Assembly (NCBI GenBank): GCA_965224755.1
Contig: OZ245061.1
Span: 1,116,001-1,180,000, forward strand
Direction of reading: 5' to 3'
Origin: Hellea sp965224755
Lineage (GTDB): Bacteria > Pseudomonadota > Alphaproteobacteria > Caulobacterales > Maricaulaceae
DNA length: 64,000 nt
In this document: one piece after another, positions 41,334-51,419 of the stretch
How positions within the stretch are numbered: the stretch's first letter is position 1
Layout: every line of letters begins with the position of its first letter
Made by a program: the position numbers and the translations under genes
The notes under the pieces: generated by a model
What the model saw: only the letters and a program-made list of their open reading frames with translations
The model's database searches: none
What the model was told of the DNA's origin: nothing

Positions 41334-41349
41334 ATGACAGTCTTGTCAT
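41334..41349. promoter_or_regulatory. Palindrome ATGACA-N4-TGTCAT upstream of the DegP-type gene
   Basis: A perfect 6-bp inverted repeat with a 4-bp spacer lies about 60 bp before the protease start, followed by TTGGACA and TAGGATAT elements that could form a promoter. It may be an operator for an envelope-stress regulator. It appears once here, so the assignment is tentative. Confidence 0.4.
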
Positions 41350-41410
41350 GTTTTGGACAGAATTAGGATATATGCGAGCCTTCAAAGTGCTCGCAGGTAA
41401 GGAGTGATTT

Positions 41411-42961
41411 GTGCACACGCAAACACAAAAAAAGATCAATCAAGCTATTCTTAGTCTTGCGCTCTGTAGTGCAGGTTACGGCGTAGCTACGGCACAATCC
41501 AGCACTATCCCGGCGATCAATGACATCACCCCTGTGCAGGCATCGCAACCTCCGCCCCAAGTCGAAATTTTCCAGCCTTTAAGGGAACAAACCCCCGCGG
41601 ATGTCCCTCAGCCGACAACATTGCCCAACAGGTCATTGCCGCAAATGCCGGCCAATATTATGCAGGCCCCGATTAGCTCGCTCCCCTCTATTGCTGACCT
41701 TGTCGAAAGAGTCAGCCCGTCTGTCCTCAATATCATCGTAACAACTGAAGACGGCGAAACTACAACCGAAGGCCAAGGTTCGGGCTTTATTATTTCGCCC
41801 AATAATGAGGTTGTGACCAATTTTCATGTTATTGAAGGCGGCAGTAATATTGAAATCGAATTTAATAATGGCGAGCGCTATTCGGCAAAAATTATCGGAA
41901 CGGATGAAGAGACCGACCTAGCTCTGTTGAAAATTCAAAGCGATAAACGTTTCCCGCATGTCAGTTTTCATAGCGGCAATAAAGTCCGTATCGGCGAGTG
42001 GGTTGTTGCGATTGGTAACCCTTTCGGTATCGGGCAATCGACCAGCCTTGGCGTGATTTCCGCCATTGGCCGCTCGCGCGTGGATAGCGGCTCTTATGTC
42101 GATTACATCCAGACCGATGCCACGATTAATCGCGGTAATTCAGGCGGCCCGCTGTTTAATCTTACAGGCGATGTGGTCGGCGTTAACTCTGCTATTTATT
42201 CCCCGACAGGTGCGAGTGTTGGCATCGCTTTCGTGATCCCGCATCATACAGCAGAGGAGATTATCTCCTCTATTCGAACTGACGGGAAAGTCCGGCGCGG
42301 ATATCTCGGCGCGGGCCTTCGTACCGCCACATTTGAAATGGAAAATAAGCCTGGAATCTATAAATCCGGCGCAACCGTTGACAGTGTTGTTCCGGGCAGT
42401 CCAGCGGAGAGATACGGTTTGCAAGTGGATGATATTATTTTACGGATCAATGATCAAACCGTGCGTAATTCTGTTGAAGCTACGCGTGTTATCGGCGCGC
42501 TCCGTCCCGGCGATATCGCTAATATGATTTATGAGCGTGACGAAAAAACTTATGCTCTGGATATTTCGATTGGGGAACGGCCGGATAAATATGAAATTGC
42601 GCGCGGCTCGGCTATTGCTCGCGGCCTGCCCCCGCCTCCGCCCAAAGAACAAGCCCATAGTAAGGTCAGTATTGATACAGGCTTGCAGGTGCTCGATCTC
42701 TCGCCTGAATTCCGCTCTGCCATTGGCATGCGGCCTGATCAAGTCGGCATTTATGTCGAATCTGTTACGCCCGGAAGCGGGGCCGAGCGCGGCGGCTTCT
42801 CGACCGGCATGGTATTGCTGGATGCTGATAATACACCTTTGGCCGAAGTCGGCAGCCTTAAAACAGTTGTGCTCAATGCACGGCTCGCCAAACAAGACGG
42901 AATTATCGTGAATGTGCGCTTAAAAGACGGGCGCGAAACCATCATGGTTTTGCCGCTTTGA
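41411..42961 (+). CDS. DegP/HtrA-type periplasmic serine protease (Do family)
   Basis: This 516-residue protein has an N-terminal signal (AILSLALCSAGYGVATAQS), a Pro/Gln-rich linker, a trypsin-like domain with His in TNFHVIEGG (near 138), Asp in ETDLALLKI (near 169) and Ser in TINRGNSGGPLFN (near 244), then two PDZ domains (LGAGLRTATFEMENKPGIYK and SVVPGSPAERYGLQ; later IYVESVTPGSGAERGGF). The start is GTG 41411 after GGAG. It degrades or refolds misfolded periplasmic proteins. The protease, response regulator and kinase order is a common envelope-stress module in alphaproteobacteria. Confidence 0.93.
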   Translation: MHTQTQKKINQAILSLALCSAGYGVATAQSSTIPAINDITPVQASQPPPQVEIFQPLREQTPADVPQPTTLPNRSLPQMPANIMQAPISSLPSIADLVERVSPSVLNIIVTTEDGETTTEGQGSGFIISPNNEVVTNFHVIEGGSNIEIEFNNGERYSAKIIGTDEETDLALLKIQSDKRFPHVSFHSGNKVRIGEWVVAIGNPFGIGQSTSLGVISAIGRSRVDSGSYVDYIQTDATINRGNSGGPLFNLTGDVVGVNSAIYSPTGASVGIAFVIPHHTAEEIISSIRTDGKVRRGYLGAGLRTATFEMENKPGIYKSGATVDSVVPGSPAERYGLQVDDIILRINDQTVRNSVEATRVIGALRPGDIANMIYERDEKTYALDISIGERPDKYEIARGSAIARGLPPPPPKEQAHSKVSIDTGLQVLDLSPEFRSAIGMRPDQVGIYVESVTPGSGAERGGFSTGMVLLDADNTPLAEVGSLKTVVLNARLAKQDGIIVNVRLKDGRETIMVLPL

Positions 42962-43003
42962 CATAATAAAAAAAGGATGGGGTTTCACACCTAGGAGAAA
43001 AGT

Positions 43004-43675
43004 ATGAGAATTTTAGTTGTCGAAGACGATGAAGTCGCTGCTGAATATGTCCGCAAAGGCTTGATGGAGGCCGGGCATGTTGTTGACCTTGCGCCCGATG
43101 GCGATCTGGGTCTGGAGATGGCTCGCGCCGCCGATTATGACGCGCTCATCCTCGACCGGATGCTGCCTAAACGCGATGGCCTCGAAGTGCTGGGCGAGCT
43201 TCGCGAGGACGGCGATGCCACGCCTGTCTTAATCCTATCGGCTTTGGGCGAAGTCGATCATAAAGTTGAAGGTCTTCGGGCAGGAGGGGATGATTATCTC
43301 TCCAAGCCTTATTCCTTTACAGAACTCCTCGCCCGCGTGGAAGCGATTGGCCGCCGCTCTGACCCCAGCGCGGCTGTAACCAAGCTTAAAGTCGGTGATC
43401 TAGAAATGGATCTGTTGGCTCGTACTGTACGCCGCGCCGGACAGAAAGTCCTATTGCAACCCCGCGAGTTTCGTTTGCTCGAATGCTTGATGCGCAATGC
43501 CGGACGGGTCGTGACCCGGACGATGTTGCTCGAAAAAGTTTGGGATTATCACTTCGACCCCCAAACCAATGTTATTGATGTTCATATCTCGCGCTTGCGC
43601 GGTAAGATCGACAAAGATTTCGACGAGCCGCTTCTCCATACAGTGCGCGGCGCAGGTTATCGCTTGCAGGTTTAG
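43004..43675 (+). CDS. OmpR-family response regulator (protease-linked)
   Basis: This 223-residue protein has a receiver domain (VVEDDEV pocket, phospho-Asp in ALILDRMLPKRDG near residue 51, Lys in DYLSKPYSFTELLAR) and a winged-helix domain (LLQPREFRLLECLMRNAGRV, NVIDVHISRLRGKID, then TVRGAGYRL). It lies 42 bp after the protease gene behind an AGGAGAAA ribosome site and 24 bp before its kinase. It probably controls the protease and other envelope genes, as for CpxR-like regulators; its own signal is unknown. Confidence 0.93.
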   Translation: MRILVVEDDEVAAEYVRKGLMEAGHVVDLAPDGDLGLEMARAADYDALILDRMLPKRDGLEVLGELREDGDATPVLILSALGEVDHKVEGLRAGGDDYLSKPYSFTELLARVEAIGRRSDPSAAVTKLKVGDLEMDLLARTVRRAGQKVLLQPREFRLLECLMRNAGRVVTRTMLLEKVWDYHFDPQTNVIDVHISRLRGKIDKDFDEPLLHTVRGAGYRLQV

Positions 43676-43699
43676 CCGCGTCCCGTTAGCGTCCGCGCC

Positions 43700-45166
43700 A
43701 TGCTGGACGCCATCCGAAAACTCTACCGAAACACGCTCTTTAGATTGTCTCTATTGGGCGCGTTTCTGTTTGTGGTCTCGCTTTTTGTTGCCATGGGCTA
43801 TGTCTATTATGCGACTGTTTCGGCAGAATTAGGCCGCGTTGACCGAGCCGTTGAAACTGAATTTGCAGAGTTTCAAAAGCTATTTGACGAAAAAGGCTTT
43901 CCGGGCCTTGAGCGTGAGGTGACACTACGCGTCGCATCCTCAGAGGGATGGTATGCTCTACTTAATGATCGAGTGGCAATCGGAAATTTGGTTTTTCAAA
44001 CTGTCACTAGAGAAGGCGAAAACTTGCCGTTATTGACGGGTTTAGAGCCCAACGAATTTCATAAAGTTCCGTTCGTTTACAGCAACCCTGAGAGTGAAGA
44101 AGAAGATTTTCAAGATCGCCGGGCGAGGGGATTAGTAGGGCCGATACGAACAGAAAATGGCGTTGCGGCCATTCTAATTGTTGCACGGGACGTTGAGGTG
44201 ACCATGCGAACAGGCGGAAAAGTAAGAACCGCAATCTTAACATCCTCCGGTATAGCACTTATCCTTGGCCTAATCTCCAGTTGGTATGTTTCGCGCCGCT
44301 TTACCCGCCGCGTGGAGGCTTTTAATCAGCTTGCTGATGACGTGCGTTCGGGCAATCTGGATCGCCGCGCCCCTCGTGATTATTCCGAAGATGAAATGGA
44401 TATGCTGGCCGAGCATTTGAATGCCATGCTCGATCATATTGACCGCTTGATGAAAGCCATGCGTTATGCGGGCGATAGCGTGGCTCATGACCTGCGCACG
44501 CCGCTCACACGCTTGCGGACCCGGCTTGAAAGCGCGGCTGTGGAGCTTGGCGATAGTAAGGAGGCCGAGACATTATATGCCGCCGCAGAAGACGCCAATG
44601 AACTTCTAAAAACTTTTGACGGCGTGTTGCGTATTGCGCGGCTTGAAGCCGGGGAACGGCGGGAGCTGTTGGTGCCAATTGACCCCAAACCGCTTCTCGA
44701 TGATGTTGCGGAGCTTTACGAACCGGCCTGCGAGGATGCAGGACTTGTTTTTTCGAGCAATATTGCTTCGGGCGCAACTATCTTGGCAGATAGGGGATTG
44801 TTGTCACAGGCCGTTTCCAATCTTGTCGAGAACGCGATTAAATATACGCCCAAGGGCGGGTCAATTCATCTTCAATTGGCCATGAACAAATCCGGACGCG
44901 CGGTGATTAAAATCATTGATGACGGGCCGGGTATTCCTGCAGCCGACCGGGAGCGCGTGAAAGAACGATTTGTGCGTCTGGACAAAAGCCGTAGCGCGCC
45001 GGGTAGTGGATTGGGATTGGCGTTTGTAGATGCGGTCGCTGATCTCCACCGGGCGGAATTTAATATGGCCGAGGGTTCAGGAACGTCCGAAAGCAGACCG
45101 GGCTTGTCTTCCGTTTTGACGTTTCCAAAACGGCGTGTAGACAAAGTAAAATCTAAGAAAAGTTAA
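43700..45166 (+). CDS. HAMP-type sensor histidine kinase (protease-linked)
   Basis: This 488-residue protein has a first helix (residues 14-34, LLGAFLFVVSLFVAMGYVYY), a 140-residue periplasmic sensor, a second helix (TAILTSSGIALILGLISSWY), a HAMP segment (RRFTRRVEAFNQLADDVRSG), the phospho-His in VAHDLRTPLTRLRTRLESAA, the N-box NLVENAIKYTPKGG, and G boxes (DDGPGIPAADRE and APGSGLGLAFVDAVADLH). It is the partner of the regulator 24 bp upstream. Its stop overlaps the convergent PleC-like gene by 4 bp. Confidence 0.93.
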   Translation: MLDAIRKLYRNTLFRLSLLGAFLFVVSLFVAMGYVYYATVSAELGRVDRAVETEFAEFQKLFDEKGFPGLEREVTLRVASSEGWYALLNDRVAIGNLVFQTVTREGENLPLLTGLEPNEFHKVPFVYSNPESEEEDFQDRRARGLVGPIRTENGVAAILIVARDVEVTMRTGGKVRTAILTSSGIALILGLISSWYVSRRFTRRVEAFNQLADDVRSGNLDRRAPRDYSEDEMDMLAEHLNAMLDHIDRLMKAMRYAGDSVAHDLRTPLTRLRTRLESAAVELGDSKEAETLYAAAEDANELLKTFDGVLRIARLEAGERRELLVPIDPKPLLDDVAELYEPACEDAGLVFSSNIASGATILADRGLLSQAVSNLVENAIKYTPKGGSIHLQLAMNKSGRAVIKIIDDGPGIPAADRERVKERFVRLDKSRSAPGSGLGLAFVDAVADLHRAEFNMAEGSGTSESRPGLSSVLTFPKRRVDKVKSKKS

Positions 45167-47967
45167 GCGGCGGGGTTTTTTTGGTCGGCGCTTATAGGCG
45201 GCGCAGATTGCTTCGGGGGGGCATGGGGAATGAATTCCTGAACGGCGTGGGGTTGAGATGGCGTTACCTGAGGCGCTAGCGGCTCAGGTATTATTTGCGC
45301 CATACCGATCTCGCCTTCTGTAAGAACATCGGCGATATCCTGTGCTAAGCGAGAAATCTCGTTACCAACTTCATCATCTTGGGTTTTCGTTTTCGTTTCG
45401 ATGGGTTTATTTGGCAATGTGAAAGTTACCGTTGAGCCTTCTCCAAGCACGGAAGTTATCGAGAAATTCCCGCCATGTAATTCTACGAGAGATTTAGAGA
45501 GGGCGAGCCCAAGACCTGTGCCTTCATGTTGACGCGAATACTGGCTGTCTATTTGCTCAAATGGCTGGGCGAGCCTTTTTATGTCCTCTTCTGAAATACC
45601 GATACCTGTATCCGAGACGCGGATAATCAAGCCTGCAGATTTAGGTTCAACATCGATTGTAACGGCCCCGCCTTCAGGCGTAAATTTGATAGCATTTGTT
45701 GCCAGATTCAAGAGGATTTGCTTTACGGCCCGTGGGTCGGCTTCAATTTCGGGTAATTGGATCTCGTTAAAATGTAATTTCAATCGGTTTTCATCCGCGC
45801 GCCCTCGCAAAATACGAATGACTTGCGTAATCATATCATTCATTTGCATGGCTTCGACATTCAGGGTCATTTTGCCGGCTTCGATTTTAGACATGTCGAG
45901 AATATCGTTAATCAGTGACAACAAATGCTGGCCCGAGAAGAGAATGTCATTGACATATTCTTTATAGCGCGGGTCGCCGAGCGGGCCGAAGAGTTCTTTT
46001 TTCATAATGTCGGAAAAGCCGTTAATGGCGTTTAGCGGCGTGCGTAACTCATGGCTCATATTAGCAAGAAATTCGGATTTGGATTGATTGGCATCTTCGG
46101 CCCGGATTTTTTCCTGCTCGTAATTTTCTGCTAATTCCACGATACGTACTTGCGATTTCTTCAGTACATTGATGGTTTTCTCTAGAGCCTCCTGATTGGT
46201 TTGGAGTTGATATTCGCGTGTACGGATTGCCGTGATCTCTGTCCCGATACTGACGCGCCCGCCATCGGCTGTGCTGGTTTCAAGGTAACGAATCCACCGC
46301 CCGTCTTTGAGTTGAATTTCTTGGCCGAGACCACCTTCGACAGGAAATGTATTCTCAATTGCATTATTGGCATGATATTCAATAGTTGCGTGGTCTAGGC
46401 CTTGCTGAAGATTACCAGCTTGAAAACCAAAAAAGTCTTCAAATTTCTTGTTCCAAAGCACAAGCCTGTCCAGTTGATCCCAAATAACAAAACTATCATT
46501 CATGCCGTGCAAGGCGTCATGCAAGCGGGCTTCTGCAGCCTGAAGGCGAATTTGCGCGCCCCGTGTTTCGGTTACATCTAAAGCCATGCCGATAATAACT
46601 TTGGCCTGATCGGAACCGCGCACGGAAGGCCGCCCGCGGCAAGCGAGGGAAATTGGCAAATGCGCGGCTTGAACATCAATATCAAAATCGCCGTTTACAT
46701 GTGCCCGCCGAACCAGCGAGAGTAGGCTATTACGGCTATTTTCTCCAAATAGCCCTAAAAACTGCGGCATAGTCAGTGTATGCTCTTTGTCAGGCAAGCC
46801 CAAAAGGCTGGCCAAAGAGCGGCTGATATAGGCTTGATTGCGGCCTAGGTCGATTTCCCAAACGCCGCCGCGCGAGCCGTCAATGGCTGCCCTATAGCGC
46901 TGTTGGGAGACCTCGTCGGCAGTTTTTTGCTCCTGAAGAATGTCAATCTGGTGGATCATATTGCGCATCAAAACCCAGATAAGCCAAGCCGTTCCGGCAA
47001 AGAGCAAGGCGAATATCATTAAGTTATTTTTCAGCTCGCTGGAGACCTCACGAGGGTGTCTTGCCAGAACGGTCAAGGATGAATTGGGAATGCGAGACGA
47101 TGACATCCAGACATTTTGACCATTGGCTTTATGAGATATGATCTCACTGGGCGAGCTTGACCGTGTTAGCCCGTTAAGCCGCCCGCCAGAAAGGCTGAAA
47201 TAAGCTCTTGTGCCGGCGATGCCGAGTTCTTTTGAACCGTCAATTACGCGGCCGCCATCCAGTATAATCGCGGCGTCACTTGTCGGGTCGCTGAGAAGGC
47301 TTCCCGGTTTCAAAGCCATAATCAGAAAGGCACCTTGTGCACGTTGGGTGATAACAGGCGTGATTGTCCCGTCCTTACCGATCAGTGAAGAGACTTGTAT
47401 GCCGCCCTTGGGGAAATTACGGCGATCAATCGAAGATAAAGGCTCTGCGGCTTGCGGCGTTGCCGCAATGACGGTTCCTGTATTATCGATCAGTGCGGCG
47501 GCTACAGTTTGCCGCCCGCGGGCTACAAAATTGATAATCTGCTGCGGGCTTCCCTGTAGAGACAGACCCGTGCCCATCCAGGCAATTTCTGCGTCCAAAA
47601 TTCGGGCGGCTGTTTTTGCTTTGGTGGCAGATTCAGTTTGAAAATTTACCGTGGCGTTAGTTTTATAGCGTTGATTGTCTGTATAAAGCTTGGTGAGCGC
47701 AATAATCAAAAATAGTGTGAAAAAGGCTAATGTACCAAATAAGAGGTTGCGAAAAGAGGATTCGTCTACATTCCGGGACAGCGTTCCAAACGGGTTGGTG
47801 AATTTGTGGTTCGATCTGGCCGGAATAAGCTCTGCTGCGGTTTGCCGGGGCTTGGCGGCGGGCAGGGTGGAAGGCTGAAAGTTTTGCACATAAGGCTGCG
47901 AGGCCGAGGAGGACGCCCGACTAGGTGCCACAGGCGGCATTTGTTTATTTACGGAGCCTGTACGCAC
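45163..47967 (-). CDS. pleC: PleC-like PAS sensor histidine kinase
   Basis: This 934-residue protein has a polar N-terminus, two membrane helices (near 72-95 and 310-332) around a 210-residue periplasmic domain, PAS domains (near 355-470 and 485-600), a coiled linker, and a kinase core with phospho-His in LANMSHELRTPLNAINGFSD then IMKKELFGPLGDPRYKEY and INDILDMSKIEAGKMT, which is the PleC/DivJ-type pattern. The N-box NLATNAIKFTPEGG and G box EGTGLGLALSKSLVELHGG are intact. PleC controls DivK phosphorylation and cell polarity in Caulobacter; membership is likely, but DivJ-like relatives cannot be excluded. Start GTG 47967 follows GAAGGGA. The C-terminal tail is Pro/Gln-rich and variable. Confidence 0.75.
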   Translation of the reverse strand: MRTGSVNKQMPPVAPSRASSSASQPYVQNFQPSTLPAAKPRQTAAELIPARSNHKFTNPFGTLSRNVDESSFRNLLFGTLAFFTLFLIIALTKLYTDNQRYKTNATVNFQTESATKAKTAARILDAEIAWMGTGLSLQGSPQQIINFVARGRQTVAAALIDNTGTVIAATPQAAEPLSSIDRRNFPKGGIQVSSLIGKDGTITPVITQRAQGAFLIMALKPGSLLSDPTSDAAIILDGGRVIDGSKELGIAGTRAYFSLSGGRLNGLTRSSSPSEIISHKANGQNVWMSSSRIPNSSLTVLARHPREVSSELKNNLMIFALLFAGTAWLIWVLMRNMIHQIDILQEQKTADEVSQQRYRAAIDGSRGGVWEIDLGRNQAYISRSLASLLGLPDKEHTLTMPQFLGLFGENSRNSLLSLVRRAHVNGDFDIDVQAAHLPISLACRGRPSVRGSDQAKVIIGMALDVTETRGAQIRLQAAEARLHDALHGMNDSFVIWDQLDRLVLWNKKFEDFFGFQAGNLQQGLDHATIEYHANNAIENTFPVEGGLGQEIQLKDGRWIRYLETSTADGGRVSIGTEITAIRTREYQLQTNQEALEKTINVLKKSQVRIVELAENYEQEKIRAEDANQSKSEFLANMSHELRTPLNAINGFSDIMKKELFGPLGDPRYKEYVNDILFSGQHLLSLINDILDMSKIEAGKMTLNVEAMQMNDMITQVIRILRGRADENRLKLHFNEIQLPEIEADPRAVKQILLNLATNAIKFTPEGGAVTIDVEPKSAGLIIRVSDTGIGISEEDIKRLAQPFEQIDSQYSRQHEGTGLGLALSKSLVELHGGNFSITSVLGEGSTVTFTLPNKPIETKTKTQDDEVGNEISRLAQDIADVLTEGEIGMAQIIPEPLAPQVTPSQPHAVQEFIPHAPPKQSAPPISADQKNPAA

Positions 47968-48066
47968 AATATTCCCTTCGAATCACCTATAAAAGGTAAT
48001 TTGCTTCAAGGTATAAGTCGAACAAAACGTGGTTAATTTTCGATTTAAATCGCCTGAAAAAATGCA

Positions 48067-48792
48067 TTAAATACGGGTTTCAGGCTCCGGTTTGCCAATT
48101 GCGTAGCCCTGGGCGGCGTCAAAGCCTAATCTTGTGACAAAACCCTTGATTTCCTCGGTCTCGACACCTTCTGCGATAAAACGCACGTCAAGGGCTTCGC
48201 GAAGAGAGAGAAGAGCCGCTAAAATTGCGCGATCGCGCATGGAATTCAAAGCTGCAGCCACGAAACCGCCGTCAATTTTTAGCCAGTTTGCGGGCAAGGC
48301 GCGCAAATAGCGGATTGAAGCTGCGCCTGAGCCGACATCGTCCAAACAGACCGGATGTCCCCGGGTTTTAAGTTCTGACAGCAGGCTTTCGGCCAAAGCC
48401 AGATCGTGCATATCCCAGCTTTCGGTGAGCTCAATCACTAATTTTGTTGGTGAAGCCTCCAGAGCCGTCAGGCAAGCCATGACGGATCCTTTAAAGGCTG
48501 ATTTATCCACCGAGGCGCCTGAGAGATTGATGGCAATGCCCGTATCAGCCGGATTGTCATTGAGCACCAATATGGCTTGGGCCAACATGGAAAGGTCAAG
48601 GTCGCGAATAACGCCGCTGAGTTCAGCCGGGCGTATGACGCCTTCAAGTTCATCGTCATGATCAAACCGCACCAACCATTCGTGATGATGAATATGCCCG
48701 TCTTTAAGGTCGACAATAGGTTGGCGCAACACAGAATAACGCTGTTCCGATATATGGGTGCGAAACCCGTGAGCTGTGCGAATGTCCGCCAT
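48067..48792 (-). CDS. EAL-domain protein (c-di-GMP phosphodiesterase-like)
   Basis: This 241-residue stand-alone EAL domain has a variant first motif EWL (in HHEWLVRF; consensus ExL kept). Other active-site elements are present: AINLSGASV (Asn), LVIELTES (Glu), VCLDDVGSGAASI (Asp pair; consensus DDFGTG), LKIDGGFV (Lys), EGVETEE (Glu) and AQGYAIGKPEP (Gln). So metal and substrate ligands are mostly kept and activity is plausible, though the loop-6 motif differs. It has no signal or membrane segment. It lies downstream of aminopeptidase N and upstream of the PleC-like gene on the same strand. Confidence 0.85.
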   Translation of the reverse strand: MADIRTAHGFRTHISEQRYSVLRQPIVDLKDGHIHHHEWLVRFDHDDELEGVIRPAELSGVIRDLDLSMLAQAILVLNDNPADTGIAINLSGASVDKSAFKGSVMACLTALEASPTKLVIELTESWDMHDLALAESLLSELKTRGHPVCLDDVGSGAASIRYLRALPANWLKIDGGFVAAALNSMRDRAILAALLSLREALDVRFIAEGVETEEIKGFVTRLGFDAAQGYAIGKPEPETRI

Positions 48793-48821
48793 CGAAAATG
48801 TCTATCATAACCAGATAAAGA

Positions 48822-51419
48822 TTATCCTAAGGTTTTAGTCGCGATTTCAAGAGCGTTTTTGGACGGTTTCGCAGTAATGACTTGGCGAAGTTGATCCTTG
48901 ATTTGATTTTGCCGTTCTATGTCCAGCTTGCGCCAGATTTCGTAAACCCCGAGCAGGCGCGCGGCGACAGACGGGTTGCGGCTATCCATATCCAAGACTT
49001 GCGCTGTGAAGAAATCATAACCTGCGCCACTGACATGGTGGAAGAGATGCGGGTTGTTCATAGCAAAGCCGCCGACCAAAGCGCGGACGCGGTTTGGATT
49101 GCGCGGGTCATAAGCAACATGTTGTGTTAGCTTTTGCATGGCCGCAATGCCGCCCGGATGTTTGCGCCCGGCCTGCACCGCAAACCACTTATCAATGACC
49201 AATGGATTGTCTTTCCATTTGGTATAAAAGGCTTCCATAAATTGATCGACTCGGTGTCCGCCGAGCTTATCCAAAATGACTAAGGCTGACAGCTCGTCGG
49301 TCATATTAGTAGCGGTATTGAATTGCGAGATCGCGAGCGGAGCGGCCATGGGGTCTTGGCGCGCGGCGAGGAGTGCAAGATAACGGTTTTTAAGCGCCCG
49401 GCGACCCGCAGCTTCGGCATTAGGGCTGAACAGGCCGTCATCTTGAAGGGCGTGGTAGGCGCTAATTAAATCTTTTTGAGCTGTATCCGCAATGGCACGG
49501 CTGAGCCATCTTCCTGCCAGATTTACCGCTATTGGGTCAGCCTGCGGTAGGCTTTGCATGACTTCCATATTTGAAGGAAGTGTTAAAGCTAAAGCTTTGA
49601 AATTATTATCAAATTGTGTATCTCTTAAAGTTTGTTTCAGGGCGCGTGTGTAGCCTTTCAGGGCCTGATTTGGTGCGGGAGTCTTGCCGCTTTCAATGGC
49701 TTTGGTCATGCCGCCCATAAGCTTTCGTGCAAGAGCTTGCCCCGCTTCCCAACGGTTAAAGGCGTTGGGGTCATGGGCCATCAGGCGTAGCGCATCATCC
49801 GCATTCTGATCGCTGTGTAAAATCACCGGAGCAGAGAAATCCTGCAAGACAGACAGGCTGACGTTTTTCGTTGTCGACGGAATCGTAATGGAGCTTTGCA
49901 TGTCTTTGAGAATCGTCAATTGCGGCTTTGAGGCCGGGCCATCATCACTAATTAACTGCCACTTAATCGGAATGAGTTGGGCCAATTTTTTGCTCTGTCC
50001 GGGCGTGGTTTGAAGCGCTTGTTGAAAGCTTATTGTTGTTTCGTTGCCGGAGTGTTTGGCCGTGACTTTTACATGCGGCGTGCCCGCCTGTTCATACCAG
50101 CGCATGAATTGCGAGAGGTCTTGGCCGGAGGTCTTTTCGAAACAAGCAATGAATTGCTCAATCGTTGCAGCCGTGCCGTCGAGGCTTTCAAAATAATAAT
50201 CACAGCCTTTGCGAAATTCACCTGCTCCTAAAATCGTTTTGAGCATACGGATAAGTTCGGCGCCTTTTTCGTAAACCGTGGCGGTGTAGAAATTATCGAT
50301 TTTGACAAATTCCTTGGGCCGGACAGGATGGGCGAGGGGGCCGGCATCTTCGGGAAATTGACGTCCGCGCAAGGCCCGCACATCTTTGATGCGCTGAACG
50401 GCGGCTCCGCGCTGGTCGGCAGAAAATTCCTGATCGCGGAAGACGGTGAAGCCTTCTTTCAGGCAAAGCTGAAACCAGTCGCGGCAAGTGATGCGATTGC
50501 CTGTCCAATTATGAAAATATTCATGCGCGACGACAGATTCGATACGTTCGAAATTCATATCCGTTGCACTCTTGCCGTCCGCGAGAAGGAGAGCTGAGTT
50601 AAAGATATTCAAGCCCTTATTCTCCATCGCGCCGAAATTAAAGTCGCGCACGGCCACAATCATGAAACGGTCAAGATCATATTCACGGCCAAAAGCATCT
50701 TCATCCCATCTCATAGACCGTTTCAGCGCGTCCATGGCATATTCAGCCCGCGGCGCATCACCGGGATCAACATAGATTGTCAGCGGAATATGCCGCCCGC
50801 TCATCGTCGTGAAACTGTCCTCCAAAATATCAAATTGCCCGGCGACAAGCGCGAAGAGGTAACAGGGTTTGGGAAAAGGGTCTTCCCAGACCGCATAATG
50901 CTGACCTTTGGGCAAATCGCCGCTTTCCACCATATTCCCATTCGCCAGCAGGTAGGGATATTGCATTTTTTCAGCCGTGATTTTGACAGTGAAGACCGAA
51001 AGTACATCCGGACGATCAGGATAATAGGTAATACGCCGGAAACCCTCGGCTTCACATTGTGTGCAAAACCGTCCGCCGGAGACATAAAGCCCCATCAGGG
51101 TAGAATTTTCTGACGGATTGCAAAGAGTTTCAATTTCCAAAGTGAACGCATTGGGTACGCGATTAATAATGAGTTTGCTTTGCGTCAGGCGATACTCTGC
51201 ACGTTTTAAATCCCGCCCGTCTATTTTGACCGACTTCAATTCAACCGCGTCGCCGTCTAGCTCAAGCGGCCCTGCTGAAATACGTTTGATAAGCAGCCGA
51301 CTTTGCACCCGCGTTGCATTTGGCCTCAGTGTAAAACTCAGATAAACACTAGCGATGCTAAAATTGGGCGGCGCGTAATCGCTAAGCTTGGTTGGGACGG
51401 GAGCCGTATCAGTGCGCAT
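48822..51419 (-). CDS. pepN: Aminopeptidase N
   Basis: This 865-residue M1 family aminopeptidase is of typical length for proteobacterial PepN (about 870). The exopeptidase motif is NFGAMENKGLNIFNSALLL (near residue 264) and the zinc site is VAHEYFHNWTGNRITC (HExxH near residue 300) with the downstream Glu in LCLKEGFTVFRDQEFSA. The C-terminal helical domain is complete. It is a cytoplasmic enzyme removing N-terminal residues from peptides. Starting at ATG 51419 (MRTDTAPVPT). It lies 29 bp before the EAL gene start, so probably one transcript. Confidence 0.95.
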   Translation of the reverse strand: MRTDTAPVPTKLSDYAPPNFSIASVYLSFTLRPNATRVQSRLLIKRISAGPLELDGDAVELKSVKIDGRDLKRAEYRLTQSKLIINRVPNAFTLEIETLCNPSENSTLMGLYVSGGRFCTQCEAEGFRRITYYPDRPDVLSVFTVKITAEKMQYPYLLANGNMVESGDLPKGQHYAVWEDPFPKPCYLFALVAGQFDILEDSFTTMSGRHIPLTIYVDPGDAPRAEYAMDALKRSMRWDEDAFGREYDLDRFMIVAVRDFNFGAMENKGLNIFNSALLLADGKSATDMNFERIESVVAHEYFHNWTGNRITCRDWFQLCLKEGFTVFRDQEFSADQRGAAVQRIKDVRALRGRQFPEDAGPLAHPVRPKEFVKIDNFYTATVYEKGAELIRMLKTILGAGEFRKGCDYYFESLDGTAATIEQFIACFEKTSGQDLSQFMRWYEQAGTPHVKVTAKHSGNETTISFQQALQTTPGQSKKLAQLIPIKWQLISDDGPASKPQLTILKDMQSSITIPSTTKNVSLSVLQDFSAPVILHSDQNADDALRLMAHDPNAFNRWEAGQALARKLMGGMTKAIESGKTPAPNQALKGYTRALKQTLRDTQFDNNFKALALTLPSNMEVMQSLPQADPIAVNLAGRWLSRAIADTAQKDLISAYHALQDDGLFSPNAEAAGRRALKNRYLALLAARQDPMAAPLAISQFNTATNMTDELSALVILDKLGGHRVDQFMEAFYTKWKDNPLVIDKWFAVQAGRKHPGGIAAMQKLTQHVAYDPRNPNRVRALVGGFAMNNPHLFHHVSGAGYDFFTAQVLDMDSRNPSVAARLLGVYEIWRKLDIERQNQIKDQLRQVITAKPSKNALEIATKTLG

